Below are positions 17,636-27,217 of a DNA stretch of 33,969 bases, in pieces. The notes under the pieces were generated by a model, which was not told the DNA's origin, searched no databases, and saw nothing but the letters and a program-made list of their open reading frames with translations. Position 1 is the first letter of the stretch. Every line of letters starts with the position of its first letter. The stretch comes from Kiritimatiellia bacterium (GTDB lineage Bacteria > Verrucomicrobiota > Kiritimatiellia > JAQICX01), in assembly GCA_027858345.1 (NCBI GenBank), contig JAQICX010000039.1, forward strand, positions 1 through 33,969, in the 5' to 3' direction. Both the position numbers and the translations under genes were made by a program.

Positions 17636-17891
17636 GGGCATCCTGTTCAATTCATAAACACTATTTGGACAAGCTGTTATATTGTGTCAAACACATTAAA
17701 AGTGCAAGGTTTTTAGTACATTTTACCTAAAAACCTTGTAGATGAACCTTTAATATAAAGTTACGTTGTTTATGATTTTGTAATGCGATAATACGCAACT
17801 TTTTGCCATGCAGCATGTTACCTTTAGCCAGCTAAAGGCGAAAATGCCTTATGGCAAAAATTTACGCATTCTCACATTAAACAGTAAGCCC
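17636..17891. repeat. Family-3 repeat, short copy
   Basis: Begins GGGCATCCTGTTCAATTCAT and ends CATTAAACAGTAAGCCC, giving imperfect terminal inverted repeats (GGGC..CTGTT.AAT). It shares TTTATGAtTTtgTAATGCgATAaTACGCA with the copy at 14893. The flanks TATTTA and TATTTT are only partly alike. Internal hairpin: AAGGTTTTTAGT...ACCTAAAAACCTT. Confidence 0.55.
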
Positions 17892-17973
17892 TATTTTAGG
17901 ACCAATTACACATTCAAAGTGTACATTAAAATGTCTTAAATCCTTGTTTCCAAAAGCACCCTTAATAGTAACG

Positions 17974-18873
17974 TTAAGGAGAATCATTTTGCTTTTCGGG
18001 TACCAGCACTGTGAGTACGCCAGGCAGCACATCTATATGCACCGGTGTCGTTCCGATAATGTCTCCATCCGCCTGCACTTGCATCGGAACGCTGCTGCGA
18101 ATGTCGACGGTCTTTTCGACATTGATGAAATCAGTTATGGGTGGAGTAATCCAACCTACGACGACTCCGATGGCGTACCAGGAACAATTCCAAATTTTCT
18201 TAAAACTTAAGATTCCGACGCCGAGATGCCCGTCATCGATGCGGATGTCCGGGTTGCCTGGATAGAGCTGTTTGCCGATCATTCTACAGTTAATGATTGC
18301 CACATCGACTGCGTGATACGGTTCTGCCTTACCGTCGACTTCTATAATGAGATGCTGGGGCTTGGATAAAAGCATTTTGATTATGGTGGAGCCTACATAG
18401 GCGATGCGACCAAACCGTTTTTTGCTGTTGCGATCCGTCCCGCCGATCACCTCTGCGTTGAGTCCTACACCGGCATTGAGAAAGAAGATCCGTTTGCCAA
18501 TACGCATGCCGTCGATCTTTCGTTCGCAGTGCTTGCCGGCAATGAGAGCGATCGCTTCTTCCAAAGACATTGGAATTTCGAGCTCACGTGCGATCAGGTT
18601 GCCGGTTCCGGATGGGATGATTCCGAGCGGAATTCCGGTTCCCTCCAGTCCGTCACCGACGGACGAGACCGTTCCGTCTCCCCCCGCAGCCACGACGAGA
18701 CCAAATCCCTCTGGCAAACGTTTACGCACAATATCCGCCAGACTATCCTCTTTGCACGTCTGATAGAGCTCATATTCGATATGGGCGGCTGTGAATTGGC
18801 GGTTTAGCGTATCGTGCAGCAGTTGTCGGTCGGCTTCTTCCGTCGCCGGGTTTGATATAACAAGTACTTTCAT
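17974..18873 (-). CDS. Diacylglycerol kinase-type lipid kinase (YegS/BmrU-like)
   Basis: This 299-residue cytosolic or membrane-associated kinase has the nucleotide-binding signature VVAAGGDGTVSSVGDGL (about 60-77), the IPLGIIPSGTGNLIARELEIP stretch (about 81-101) and a C-terminal beta-sandwich with VQADGDIIGTTPVHI. The family phosphorylates diacylglycerol or related lipids. Its ATG overlaps the stop of the PAP2 gene by ATGA, so a lipid kinase and a lipid phosphatase are translationally coupled. Size is normal. Confidence 0.9.
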   Translation of the reverse strand: MKVLVISNPATEEADRQLLHDTLNRQFTAAHIEYELYQTCKEDSLADIVRKRLPEGFGLVVAAGGDGTVSSVGDGLEGTGIPLGIIPSGTGNLIARELEIPMSLEEAIALIAGKHCERKIDGMRIGKRIFFLNAGVGLNAEVIGGTDRNSKKRFGRIAYVGSTIIKMLLSKPQHLIIEVDGKAEPYHAVDVAIINCRMIGKQLYPGNPDIRIDDGHLGVGILSFKKIWNCSWYAIGVVVGWITPPITDFINVEKTVDIRSSVPMQVQADGDIIGTTPVHIDVLPGVLTVLVPEKQNDSP

Positions 18874-19631
18874 TGGTTTTCCAAACTTTGTTTATGGTGG
18901 ATAAGTGTTTGACGCAAAGTATTGATTGCCGTAAGGGATAGTGTCAGCCAGGCGATGCCTGCCGCGATGCCTCCCAGAACGTCGCTGAAATAGTGAGCTC
19001 CCAAATATATGCGGCTGAAGCTGACCAGCAGCACCATGGCGACAGCGGCGAGCACTGCCCAAGTTCTTAGCCACCAACCTTTTAATGCCTGAACCGCAAG
19101 AACAGCCAGCAGTCCATACAGCAACGTGGCCGTCATAGCATGGCCACTCGGAAAACTGTAGCCCTGAAAATTAGAGTAGGCGTCTTCGATATTTGGGCGT
19201 TGGCGGTGGAATGTCATTTTCAGCAGAGGTATCAGAGCCACTCCGCACGGCACGACGAGTATCAAGGTCATCAACCGGTACCAGCAGCATTTCCACCCTA
19301 GAAAGAGTCCAGTAGCCACGGTCACTGAGACCACAGAAAAAGTAGAGGCGAAACGGGTGACGATCAGCATAACAGCGGTCAGGCCGGGAGTGCGATGAAA
19401 GTCGAACCATTGCACTACATTTCGGTCAATGGAGGTCAAGTTGGCACCGCTCATCACGTCTTGCGCAATGCCTGCAAACAGCCATGATGCGCCAAAGAAA
19501 ATCAGGACGCCCAGCGCCATCCCCAGATAATCTCGTGGAGACATTCTTCCTAGTCTGCGATTGTGCCTGCCCAGCGCGATGGCGAGGAGCAAGGCGGCAA
19601 CAATGAACAGAAAACTTAATAAATAAAACAT
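18870..19631 (-). CDS. PAP2-family membrane phosphatase
   Basis: This 253-residue protein has six hydrophobic helices and all three phosphatase motifs: KMTFHRQRP (KX6RP, about 145-153), FPSGHAMT (PSGH, about 167) and SFSRIYLGAHYFSDV (SRX5HX3D, about 210-224). Such enzymes dephosphorylate phosphatidic acid, phosphatidylglycerol phosphate or undecaprenyl pyrophosphate on the outer face of the inner membrane. AAAGGATG stands about 10 bases before the ATG. It lies 41 bases after the oxidoreductase beta-subunit gene and may be carried on its transcript. Confidence 0.9.
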   Translation of the reverse strand: MFYLLSFLFIVAALLLAIALGRHNRRLGRMSPRDYLGMALGVLIFFGASWLFAGIAQDVMSGANLTSIDRNVVQWFDFHRTPGLTAVMLIVTRFASTFSVVSVTVATGLFLGWKCCWYRLMTLILVVPCGVALIPLLKMTFHRQRPNIEDAYSNFQGYSFPSGHAMTATLLYGLLAVLAVQALKGWWLRTWAVLAAVAMVLLVSFSRIYLGAHYFSDVLGGIAAGIAWLTLSLTAINTLRQTLIHHKQSLENQ

Positions 19632-19672
19632 GGTATTTTCATCCTTTCACGATGTAAAACCAGCATTACTGC

Positions 19673-20533
19673 TTATTTTTTGCTTTCCATTATTTTCTTT
19701 ATGACGCTTATATCACGTTTGCGTTTGTACAAAGGTGTGCTGTCATTTTCAAACATCGGAACGTTTTTGTTGTATGACTTTTTTGAGTCTGACTTGTAGA
19801 TTAAGCCCAACGGCCATGGTTCTCTTTCCACTGACTTTTCAAATGCTTTTACTTTGTTGGTTGGGTCATAATCATTGTCAAGGGTGTAAGTATTATCTTT
19901 GAACCATTTATAAGTGTTTACCTTATTAAAAGATACGCATGCTTGAAATACATCTACTAATGCAAAACCGTCATGTTGTATTGCCTGCTTAATCAGTTCT
20001 TTTGTGAGTTCTTTTTCATGGACTGAACTTTTGGCTACAAAAGTTGCTCCAAGTGAAATAGCCACAGCCAATGGATTAAAGGGTTCTTCAAATACTCCGT
20101 CTACTTGTATTGGTGTTTCATGCCCAAATTGCGAAGTAGGAGATGCCTGACCTTTTGTGAGTCCGTAAATCATATTATCATGAACTATAACGGTGATATC
20201 GGCATTTCTACGGATGTTATGAATAAAATGATTACCACCTTCTCCGTACACGTCTCCGTCACCGCTTTGTACAACAACTTTTAGTTCAGGATTGACCATT
20301 TTAATTGCAGCAGCTGCCGGTAATGCTCTTCCATGAAGTCCATTAAAGTAACTTGTATTGTAATATTGAGGAGATTTTGCAGCCTGACCAATACCTGATA
20401 CCATGCAAAGATCTTCTTTCTTAAGACCCAAATCGGCATAAGCTTCTGCTACTATATTTCTGAGTCCAAAATTTCCACATCCCGGACACCATGCGATATC
20501 AACTTCATTATTCAACCAATCATTCTTATTCAT
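19673..20533 (-). CDS. korB: 2-oxoacid:ferredoxin oxidoreductase, beta subunit
   Basis: This 286-residue subunit binds thiamine diphosphate through GDGDVYGEGGNHFIHNIRRN...NMIYGLTKGQ. It has the iron-sulfur-type WCPGCGNFG near residue 15. With the alpha/gamma subunit it converts a 2-oxoacid and CoA to acyl-CoA, CO2 and reduced ferredoxin. The sequence resembles 2-oxoglutarate-type (Kor) enzymes, but pyruvate or a branched 2-oxoacid is possible. Start and stop overlap the upstream gene by one base (TAATG). AT-rich compared with the metal genes. Confidence 0.88.
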   Translation of the reverse strand: MNKNDWLNNEVDIAWCPGCGNFGLRNIVAEAYADLGLKKEDLCMVSGIGQAAKSPQYYNTSYFNGLHGRALPAAAAIKMVNPELKVVVQSGDGDVYGEGGNHFIHNIRRNADITVIVHDNMIYGLTKGQASPTSQFGHETPIQVDGVFEEPFNPLAVAISLGATFVAKSSVHEKELTKELIKQAIQHDGFALVDVFQACVSFNKVNTYKWFKDNTYTLDNDYDPTNKVKAFEKSVEREPWPLGLIYKSDSKKSYNKNVPMFENDSTPLYKRKRDISVIKKIMESKK

Positions 20534-22218
20534 TATAACACCTCCTTTATAGAGTCCATTAATTCTTCAACTGTAAACATTAGCCCGTTATATTTTAATG
20601 TTTTGTGATCAAAACTAATACCTGTTTCAAGTTTGATCAAATCTCCAAACTGTCCTGTCTGATTGTTTTCAACAAGAATGAGTTTTTTTGCTTTTTTCAA
20701 CAGAGATTCGGTATCTTTATGCAAAGGATAAACTTGTGAAAAATGAAGCATTGCAGTTTTTGAATCATTCATTTTGTCAATAGCCTCTGCAATCATATTA
20801 TAGGTTGAGCCCCATGCAACAATTAAGTTTTCGTAATTCTCGGGACCATATATTTCGGGTCTGCATGAGTTTTCTTTGACAAGTTCAAATTTTTTGAATC
20901 TTTTGTTTTTCATTGCCATGCTGATTCCATCTAGGTCCTCAGTTATTCTACCGTTTTCATCATGTTCATCTGAGTCAGAACAGACAAAACCTGTGCCAAA
21001 TCCCGGAATACCTCTAGGAGAAACTCCTGAATCAGTAATTTTATATCTCAGATAGTCATCATCTGTTTTGACTATGTGTTTTTCGATTTTGATTTTATCA
21101 AGGTCAAATTCAGGTGTGTCATAATTAGTATCAACGAAATACTGATCTGTAAGGATAATAACAGGAATCTGATATTGATCAGCGTGATTAAACGCTCTGC
21201 ATGCGAGTTCAAATGCCTGTTGTGTTGTACCCGGTGCGTATATGGCTCTTGCAAATACTCCGTGACCTGTGTAAAGTGCAAGATTTAAATCTCCTTGTTC
21301 GGTTCTGGTTGGAATTCCTGTAGCCGGTCCCGGTCTTTGAGCAATATGGATTACCAGTGGAGATTCGGTGATCCCCGCAAGACTCATTCCTTCTGTCATA
21401 AGCGCAAAACCGCCTCCTGAAGTTGAAACAATAGGACGCGCACCTGCGTACCAACCTGCCACTGCCATATTTACAGCTGCTATCTCATCTTCTGTTTGCT
21501 CAACCAATATTCCTGCTTCGTGTGAGTATGTCGCCATGGCGGTAAATACACTTGTTGACGGAGACATAGGATATGCAAATGCGCAGTCGCATCCACCAGC
21601 TATGGCACCAAGGGCTATTGCATCTGCGCCTGAAACCATAATGTTATCAGGTTTTGCATCCGGTTTGCATAGTTCAAGAGTGATTGTTTTTTCAGAGACC
21701 AGATTTGAGCCAATTTCGTAACCTTTGTCTGCAGCTTCTGCATTTTTTTCTATTTTTTCATCGTCTTTTTTAGCAAATATTTCTTTTATATAATTTAAAA
21801 CTTCATTACGTTTCAGATCCATGAGACCACTAACAACTCCTACAGCGACTGAATTTGCATAGAGTTTATTGCCAATTTCAGTGGCAATCTCTTGAAAAGG
21901 TACATTAATGACTTTGTCGTTCTCAAGTTTCTTTTTGTCTCCAATTATTATGGTTTCATCTGAAATTCTCTCTTTTAAATGTGAAAAAGCAGCTTTTTCA
22001 AATGGAATCAATATATCAATACGTTTAACATGTGCTTTTACTTCATCACATGACACTCTGATTGAAATTGAATTTATACCACCCCGAACACGAGACATAT
22101 ATTCTTTAGTAGAGTATACGTGATATCCGGTTTTTTTAAATAAAGCCACAAGAACTGTTTCTACAGAGTTAATTCCCTGTCCTGCTTCTCCTGCCAGTAC
22201 AATAGATAGTTCGTTCAT
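20533..22218 (-). CDS. korA: 2-oxoacid:ferredoxin oxidoreductase, fused gamma/alpha subunit
   Basis: 561 residues. The N-terminal gamma domain (about 1-185; GEAGQGINSVETVL, SRVRGGINSISIRV) is followed by the alpha domain (about 190-561; AIAGGCDCAFAYPMSPSTSV, EQTEDEIAAVNMAVAGWYAGARP, TSGGGFALMTEG). This gamma-alpha fusion is typical of two-gene Kor enzymes. It pairs with the beta gene immediately downstream. GGAAT lies about 5-10 bases before the ATG, and a class-1 promoter lies about 95 bases upstream. No ferredoxin or delta-subunit gene is present in the window. Confidence 0.9.
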   Translation of the reverse strand: MNELSIVLAGEAGQGINSVETVLVALFKKTGYHVYSTKEYMSRVRGGINSISIRVSCDEVKAHVKRIDILIPFEKAAFSHLKERISDETIIIGDKKKLENDKVINVPFQEIATEIGNKLYANSVAVGVVSGLMDLKRNEVLNYIKEIFAKKDDEKIEKNAEAADKGYEIGSNLVSEKTITLELCKPDAKPDNIMVSGADAIALGAIAGGCDCAFAYPMSPSTSVFTAMATYSHEAGILVEQTEDEIAAVNMAVAGWYAGARPIVSTSGGGFALMTEGMSLAGITESPLVIHIAQRPGPATGIPTRTEQGDLNLALYTGHGVFARAIYAPGTTQQAFELACRAFNHADQYQIPVIILTDQYFVDTNYDTPEFDLDKIKIEKHIVKTDDDYLRYKITDSGVSPRGIPGFGTGFVCSDSDEHDENGRITEDLDGISMAMKNKRFKKFELVKENSCRPEIYGPENYENLIVAWGSTYNMIAEAIDKMNDSKTAMLHFSQVYPLHKDTESLLKKAKKLILVENNQTGQFGDLIKLETGISFDHKTLKYNGLMFTVEELMDSIKEVL

Positions 22219-22311
22219 CGTTTATTCCTTTTACTTTCTGACTTTAGACTTTGGATTTAGGCGTTTGCTAGCTCATCAAGCACTAGAATCTAGACCATTT
22301 AAACTAGAATC

Positions 22312-22340
22312 AATATATAATATATAAAAATATAAGTCAA
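22312..22340 (-). promoter_or_regulatory. Class-1 promoter before korAB
   Basis: Minus strand -35 TTGACT (22340-22335), 17-base spacer, -10 TATATT followed by GAT (22317-22312). Spacing and flanking bases match the promoters at 10943-10971 and 14751-14779, but the 28-base leader element of those is only weakly echoed. Confidence 0.5.
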
Positions 22341-22365
22341 GAGATAGTATTTTTTTTTTGCCTTT

Positions 22366-22572
22366 CCTTGATTTTTCGGTTGAACGTAGTTATGACAACG
22401 AGGATCCCGCCCTGCGGGATCGCTCCCAGCATGCAAACAACCGTTGTCTTGGAAAAACGGGAGCGGCCCTCGAGCTTGCGAAGCGAAATATGTGCTGATA
22501 TCGCAAGTTGTTGTTTTGGTAAGAATGGCTTTTCAAAATTGAACAACAGCAACAAGCTAACCTAAAAAGAGG
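22366..22572. repeat. Family-1 miniature element, decayed right end
   Basis: Starts CCTTGATTTTTCGGTTG. Its next 80 or so bases match 10999-11257 (GACAACGAGGATCCCGC, the CAGCATGCAAACAACC region, GTTGTCTTGGAAAAACGGG). The right end is only a trace (AACCTAAAAAGAGG). No target duplication. Confidence 0.6.
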
Positions 22573-22590
22573 TATATTCACAAAAAACAA

Positions 22591-22618
22591 TTGCATTTTC
22601 TGCAAAATGCCATATAAT
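22591..22618 (+). promoter_or_regulatory. Class-2 promoter before the copper ATPase
   Basis: -35 TTGCAT (22591-22596), 16-base spacer, -10 TATAAT (22613-22618). It shares the block TTGCATTTT...AAAA....CATATAATG with three other plus-strand promoters in the window. The leader here lacks the clear hairpin found in those. Confidence 0.6.
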
Positions 22619-22704
22619 GTTGTTTAATTGATAAAAACATTTGCACAAAGGTACTGTCAAAAGTTTTATGAAAAAAACAATAGATCTGAAAAGAGGATAA
22701 AGAT

Positions 22705-25023
22705 ATGACAGCAAAACTAAATCAAGAAAAAGATCAGCTTAAAGATCCTGTCTGTGACATGTCAGTATCAAGCGACTCGCAATATGCTTACGATTATGAA
22801 GACAAGCACTATTTCTTCTGCAGTGAGCATTGCCTGAATAAATTCAAAGAAGCGCCGGAACAATATCTGAATAAGGAAAAATCTCCTCCAAGCAAAACAG
22901 ATAACAAAGCAAACACCTACACCTGCCCCATGCATCCTGAAGTTATTCAGGATCATCCCGGGAATTGCCCCAAGTGCGGAATGGCACTGGAGCCGGACAC
23001 CACCACCGGTGAAGAAAAAAATGAGGAGCTTATTGATATGACCCGTCGTTTCTGGGTCTGCACCGCACTCACTTTGCCCGTCTTTTTCCTGGCCATGACT
23101 GCCGATATGATGCCTGGCTGGCTACCAAGCTGGCTTTCCATGCGCCTTGTTCAATGGATTGAATTTGTGCTGGCTACACCCGTTGTAATCTGGGGTGGCT
23201 GGCCATTTTTTGTTCGTGGGTGGCAATCCGTCCGAACCTGGAATCTCAATATGTTCACACTTATTGCCTTAGGAGTCTCGGTCGCATGGGGCTACAGCGT
23301 GACGGCCCTCTTGTTCCCAGGAATTTTCCCTCCCGTCATGCAGATGCATGGTGGTCTGGTGGCAGTCTATTTCGAAGCTTCTGCAATGATTACCACTCTG
23401 GTACTGCTCGGACAGGTGCTTGAATTGCGTGCCCGCTCACGAACCAATGCGGCAATTCAGACGCTTCTCAGCCTTGCCCCTAATACGGCTCGTATAGTCC
23501 GGGAGAATGGAACAGAAGAAGATATCCCGCTGGAGCAGGTACAGCCAGGCGATAGCTTACGAATTCGTCCAGGCGAGAAAGTGCCGGTAGATGGTACAGT
23601 CATAGAGGGCGAGAGTAACATCGATGAATCCATGATAACCGGTGAATCTATTCCGGTAGCAAAGTCAGCCGATGAAAAAGTTATCGGTGCAACAGTCAAT
23701 GGAACCGGCACTTTATTGATGCGGGCAGAACAAGTAGGTTCTGATACCATGTTGGCACAAATTGTTACCATGGTAGCCAATGCACAACGAACACGAGCTC
23801 CAATTCAAAGGTTAACCGATGTCGTGGCTGGATATTTTGTACCCACCGTGGTTGCCTTTGCCGTGATTGCCTTTTTAGTCTGGTTGATATGGGGACCGGA
23901 GCCACGCCTGGCGCATGCCGTGGTTAATGGCGTTGCGGTATTGATTATCGCCTGCCCGTGTGCACTAGGACTTGCCACGCCTATTGCCATAATGGTGGGA
24001 ACGGGGAGAGGTGCACAGTCCGGCGTATTGATCAAGAACGCTGAGGCTCTGGAGATCATGGAAAAAGTAGACACACTGGTTGTAGACAAGACAGGTACGT
24101 TGACTGAAGGCAAACCAAAATTGATATCAGTGCAGGTAGAAAGTGGCTTTTCCGAAGATGACCTGTTACGACTGACCGCCAGCCTTGAAAGAACCAGCGA
24201 ACATCCTTTGGCTGAAGCAATTGTAAATGGAGTTGAAAAAAAGGGAATTGAGCTGGTTAAGGCAGAAAATTTTCAGTCTGTTACCGGTAAAGGCGTGACA
24301 GGTAAGGTTGATGGACATAGTGTGGCAGCAGGCAATGTAGCTCTGTTGGAAAGCTTGGATGTCAATGTAGGCGACTTGTCGCAACAAGCAGACAAGCAAC
24401 GCGCTGAAGGCCAGACGGTTATGCTGGTTGCCATAGATGGCAAGGCCGCAGGTTTAATTGGTGTCGCAGACCCCATCAAAGAGACTACAGCCAAAGCCAT
24501 TCGCGATCTGCATGCCGAAGGAATAAGTATCGTGATGATTACCGGGGACAATCAGATTACCGCAGATGCGGTTGCCGGCAAATTGGAAATTGATCAGGTA
24601 CATGCCGAAGTATTGCCTGAACAAAAAGCCGAACTGATAAAAAAACTTCAAGCAGAAGGTCATATTGTCGCAATGGCGGGTGATGGCATAAATGATGCTC
24701 CGGCACTGGCACAAGCACATGTCGGCATTGCCATGGGCACGGGTACCGATGTGGCAATAGAAAGCGCTGGTATCACTTTAGTCAAAGGCGACTTGCATGG
24801 TATCGTCAAGGCCAGACGATTAAGCCGAGCCACAATGCGTAACATCAGGCAGAATCTATTTTTTGCATTCTTTTACAACACGGCAGGTGTGCCTATTGCC
24901 GCAGGTGTGCTATATCCATTCTTCGGCATATTGCTCTCACCAATGATTGCCGCCGCAGCCATGAGCTTCAGCTCTGTTTCAGTTATCAGCAATTCGCTCA
25001 GACTAAAGCGGGCAAAATTATAG
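22705..25023 (+). CDS. copA: Cu+-exporting P1B-type ATPase with YHS and heavy-metal-binding domains
   Basis: 772 residues. The N-terminus has a YHS domain (about 11-51; DPVCDMSV...[19 protein letters not shown]) and a small heavy-metal-binding domain (about 72-100; YTCPMHPEV...[10 protein letters not shown]) instead of the usual HMA domain. The ATPase core is complete: TGES (actuator), membrane C417-P-C419 ([13 protein letters not shown]), D461-KTGTLTEG (phosphorylated Asp), SEHPLAEA, and [11 protein letters not shown]. The last helices carry YN and [15 protein letters not shown], the Cu+/Ag+ (P1B-1) pattern. It pumps cytosolic Cu+ outward. AGAGGATAAAG precedes the ATG. Confidence 0.93.
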   Translation: MTAKLNQEKDQLKDPVCDMSVSSDSQYAYDYEDKHYFFCSEHCLNKFKEAPEQYLNKEKSPPSKTDNKANTYTCPMHPEVIQDHPGNCPKCGMALEPDTTTGEEKNEELIDMTRRFWVCTALTLPVFFLAMTADMMPGWLPSWLSMRLVQWIEFVLATPVVIWGGWPFFVRGWQSVRTWNLNMFTLIALGVSVAWGYSVTALLFPGIFPPVMQMHGGLVAVYFEASAMITTLVLLGQVLELRARSRTNAAIQTLLSLAPNTARIVRENGTEEDIPLEQVQPGDSLRIRPGEKVPVDGTVIEGESNIDESMITGESIPVAKSADEKVIGATVNGTGTLLMRAEQVGSDTMLAQIVTMVANAQRTRAPIQRLTDVVAGYFVPTVVAFAVIAFLVWLIWGPEPRLAHAVVNGVAVLIIACPCALGLATPIAIMVGTGRGAQSGVLIKNAEALEIMEKVDTLVVDKTGTLTEGKPKLISVQVESGFSEDDLLRLTASLERTSEHPLAEAIVNGVEKKGIELVKAENFQSVTGKGVTGKVDGHSVAAGNVALLESLDVNVGDLSQQADKQRAEGQTVMLVAIDGKAAGLIGVADPIKETTAKAIRDLHAEGISIVMITGDNQITADAVAGKLEIDQVHAEVLPEQKAELIKKLQAEGHIVAMAGDGINDAPALAQAHVGIAMGTGTDVAIESAGITLVKGDLHGIVKARRLSRATMRNIRQNLFFAFFYNTAGVPIAAGVLYPFFGILLSPMIAAAAMSFSSVSVISNSLRLKRAKL

Positions 25024-25051
25024 AAAGTGACAAAATTATATTTGTCTACAA

Positions 25052-25216
25052 AGTGCTGCAGGTGCAACAGGTAAAGGAGCTGTAAACACAATTGTTCAGA
25101 TACAGACCGAGGGTAAGAACAAAGTCCTTTTCAGAATTCTGCAGTCAGAAAAAGAGGCGAACAAACCATTTGCAGGAATTGACACATGGAGCATACGTCA
25201 AGCTGACTCAAAATAG
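25052..25216 (+). pseudogene. Possible 3' remnant of a lost gene
   Basis: After the ATPase, one frame reads SAAGATGKGAVNTIVQIQTE and on to PFAGIDTWSIRQADSK, then TAG at 25214-25216. It has protein-like composition but no start codon with a ribosome site, and a TGA lies about 7 codons upstream (25028). It looks like the tail of a deleted gene. No family recognised. The remaining gap to 25397 holds a promoter and leader hairpin. Confidence 0.35.
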
Positions 25217-25244
25217 CTGCACGGAAACTCAATTATTCTCTAAG

Positions 25245-25327
25245 TTGCATTTTTAGAAAAACACCATATAATGTAATTAACTTTATAAAACAACTTTACC
25301 ACTCAAAGGCAAAGATTTCACCTTTGA
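25245..25327 (+). promoter_or_regulatory. Class-2 promoter with leader hairpin before the YceK-like lipoprotein
   Basis: -35 TTGCAT (25245-25250), 16-base spacer, -10 TATAAT (25267-25272). A hairpin TCAAAGG (25303-25309) / CCTTTGA (25321-25327) with an 11-base loop follows 30 bases later. A second -10-like GGTATAATAAT lies near 25367. Confidence 0.55.
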
Positions 25328-25396
25328 AAATGATTAACCAAACATAAATTATCTTAACGACTGGTATAATAATTGTTTGACCGAAATGAAAAAAAA

Positions 25397-26167
25397 ATGA
25401 AGAGTATTTTGAAAGTTTATCTAAACATCGCGATGATATTGACTTCATTTGCATTGCTGCTCAGTGGCTGTGCCACGGGCGGTTACATTGCGGAAGATCT
25501 ATGGACGAGTCCTAGGTCTCGCAAACCCCTGATCTACGCAGGTACGAAGTATCATATCCATGAGATTCCGCTGTACAGCACTCGCAGCCGAATGACTATG
25601 AGTTCACAAATCGAGTATTCGATGAAATGGTGGCACTATGTGGATTTGCCATTGTGCATTTGTGCCGACACTCTCTTACTTCCATACACTGTTCCTCGTA
25701 CGTGGTGGTCCAACTGGAAGGCTCAACCAACCAAAGAAGAATTGCTAATTCGACCTTTAATCATGGAATATTCCAGTTGCTACCGCAATATGCGCAACCT
25801 CGAGTCTGATAAGTACTGGTATGCGCAACGCAATGGGCTTGGACAAACGGAAGCTTTGCCACAGAACCTAGACGTCTACAGGAATCAGATGGATGCACCT
25901 TCCAATGATAAGCCCTATGTTTGCCCTGCCGGCGGCGAGTATGCGGTGAGAGGTCAGAATGAAGAACCTAAATGTACCGTTCATGGCACGCCCTCCGAAA
26001 CGATGAATGCCATGAAATTCATGTACAAGGAGAAACGATTGCCGGAGTCCTGTCGCGATTACACCCCCAACAACAGCACAAAGCGCAATGATAAAAAGAG
26101 TGTCGGGGACAAACTATCCGACGCGACTCAGGAGAGTATGGATAACAAGACGAGCCAAGGCGACTAA
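25397..26167 (+). CDS. YceK-like lipoprotein with a pilin-style Cys tail
   Basis: About 256 residues. Lipobox LLLSGC follows a signal peptide. The first half has VDLPLCICADTLLLPYTVP (about 84-102), like the conserved C-terminal motif of the YceK/DUF1375 lipoproteins. It continues with a segment YVCPAGGEYAVRGQNEEPKC...H, the 'CPxGGxYxV...C' tail known from PVC-group pilin-like proteins, and ends in a polar, Lys/Asp-rich stretch. The ATG at 25397 is poorly served by a ribosome site. It lies 8 A's after another ATG (25386) in a different frame, so a one-base homopolymer error could hide a start at 25386. Function unknown. Confidence 0.65.
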   Translation: MKSILKVYLNIAMILTSFALLLSGCATGGYIAEDLWTSPRSRKPLIYAGTKYHIHEIPLYSTRSRMTMSSQIEYSMKWWHYVDLPLCICADTLLLPYTVPRTWWSNWKAQPTKEELLIRPLIMEYSSCYRNMRNLESDKYWYAQRNGLGQTEALPQNLDVYRNQMDAPSNDKPYVCPAGGEYAVRGQNEEPKCTVHGTPSETMNAMKFMYKEKRLPESCRDYTPNNSTKRNDKKSVGDKLSDATQESMDNKTSQGD

Positions 26168-26170
26168 AAA

Positions 26171-26183
26171 GTGTCTAAGACAC
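26171..26183. promoter_or_regulatory. Dyad GTGTCTAAGACAC upstream of the CDF exporter
   Basis: A perfect inverted repeat (six-base arms, one central base) just after the lipoprotein stop and 52 bases before the exporter ATG. It could be an operator for a metal-sensing repressor or the stem of a terminator, though no T-run follows. Confidence 0.3.
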
Positions 26184-26234
26184 ATTATGCATTTGTAATA
26201 GAGAATAGTTATTAACCCAAAAACAGGAAAAGAT

Positions 26235-27137
26235 ATGAGCCTCGACCACAATCATGAAATAAACAATTACAATCGTTCATTTGCAATCGGCGTTACACTT
26301 AATATCATTTTTGTTGTTATTGAAGCCAGCTATGGGATGTTTGCAGACTCACTGGCACTGATAGCGGACGCAGGACACAATTTAAGTGATGTGGTTAGTC
26401 TGTTGCTTGCTTGGGGGGCAAGCGTTCTGGCCACAAAAGCCGCAACAGAGAAGAGGACGTATGGCTTCCGAAAGGCTACAATCATGGCTTCTCTGGCTAG
26501 TGCGATACTTCTACTTGTTGCACTCGGTGGGATTACTTGGGAAGCCATCGGACGTTTTTTCAATCCGAAGCCTGTTGAAGGCATAACGGTTATTGGCGTA
26601 GCTGCAATTGGTGTGGTCATCAACACCTTAACTGCATTACTTTTTGTTAAAGGTCAAAAACATGACCTAAATATAAAAGGAGCCTTTCTTCATATGACTG
26701 CTGATGCCGGGATATCGCTCGGGGTGGTTGTCGCCGGCATATTAATCATGGTCAAGGGCTGGCTGTGGATTGACCCTGTGGTGAGCATTATGATCGTTGC
26801 TGTTATCCTTGTGGGCACATGGGGATTGCTTCGAGATTCCATAAACTACGCCATGGATGCTGTACCAGACAGCATTGATATCCCAGCAATAAAGAACTAT
26901 TTGACGAGCTTTGACAACGTCAGTCGCATTCACGATCTGCACGTCTGGCCGTTAAGCACCACCGAAACTGCACTGACGGTTCATATTGTGGTGAATGACC
27001 AATCATTAGACAACAGTTTTCTGCTTAACCTCCAGCAAAATCTGCACGACCATTTTGGAATAGGACATTCAACAATTCAGATTGAAACATCAACGGGTAA
27101 GATTGACTGTATGCTGGATAATCATAGACACGTGTAA
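26235..27137 (+). CDS. Cation diffusion facilitator (CzcD/ZitB-like) metal exporter
   Basis: 300 residues, six membrane helices and a C-terminal cytosolic domain. Metal-site motifs: ADAGHNLSDVVSLLLAW (helix II, H and D about 43-47) and HMTADAGISLGVV (helix V). The tail has SRIHDLHVWPLSTTETALTVHIVV, the usual CDF dimer domain, and an N-terminal His stretch (DHNHEIN). It exports Zn2+ and perhaps Co2+ or Cd2+ in exchange for protons. AGGAAAAG precedes the ATG. Confidence 0.92.
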   Translation: MSLDHNHEINNYNRSFAIGVTLNIIFVVIEASYGMFADSLALIADAGHNLSDVVSLLLAWGASVLATKAATEKRTYGFRKATIMASLASAILLLVALGGITWEAIGRFFNPKPVEGITVIGVAAIGVVINTLTALLFVKGQKHDLNIKGAFLHMTADAGISLGVVVAGILIMVKGWLWIDPVVSIMIVAVILVGTWGLLRDSINYAMDAVPDSIDIPAIKNYLTSFDNVSRIHDLHVWPLSTTETALTVHIVVNDQSLDNSFLLNLQQNLHDHFGIGHSTIQIETSTGKIDCMLDNHRHV

Positions 27138-27217
27138 CCTTTAGCATCATACAAGTTTTTTGGTTGCTGATGTGAACATGCAATTGGGACCACCTTAACA
27201 AGGCGTTAGGTCGACAC

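Noticed and set aside
22337..22605. Several short overlapping ORFs on both strands
   Set aside because: They are by-products of the family-1 element and its palindromes; no ribosome sites and no protein signature.
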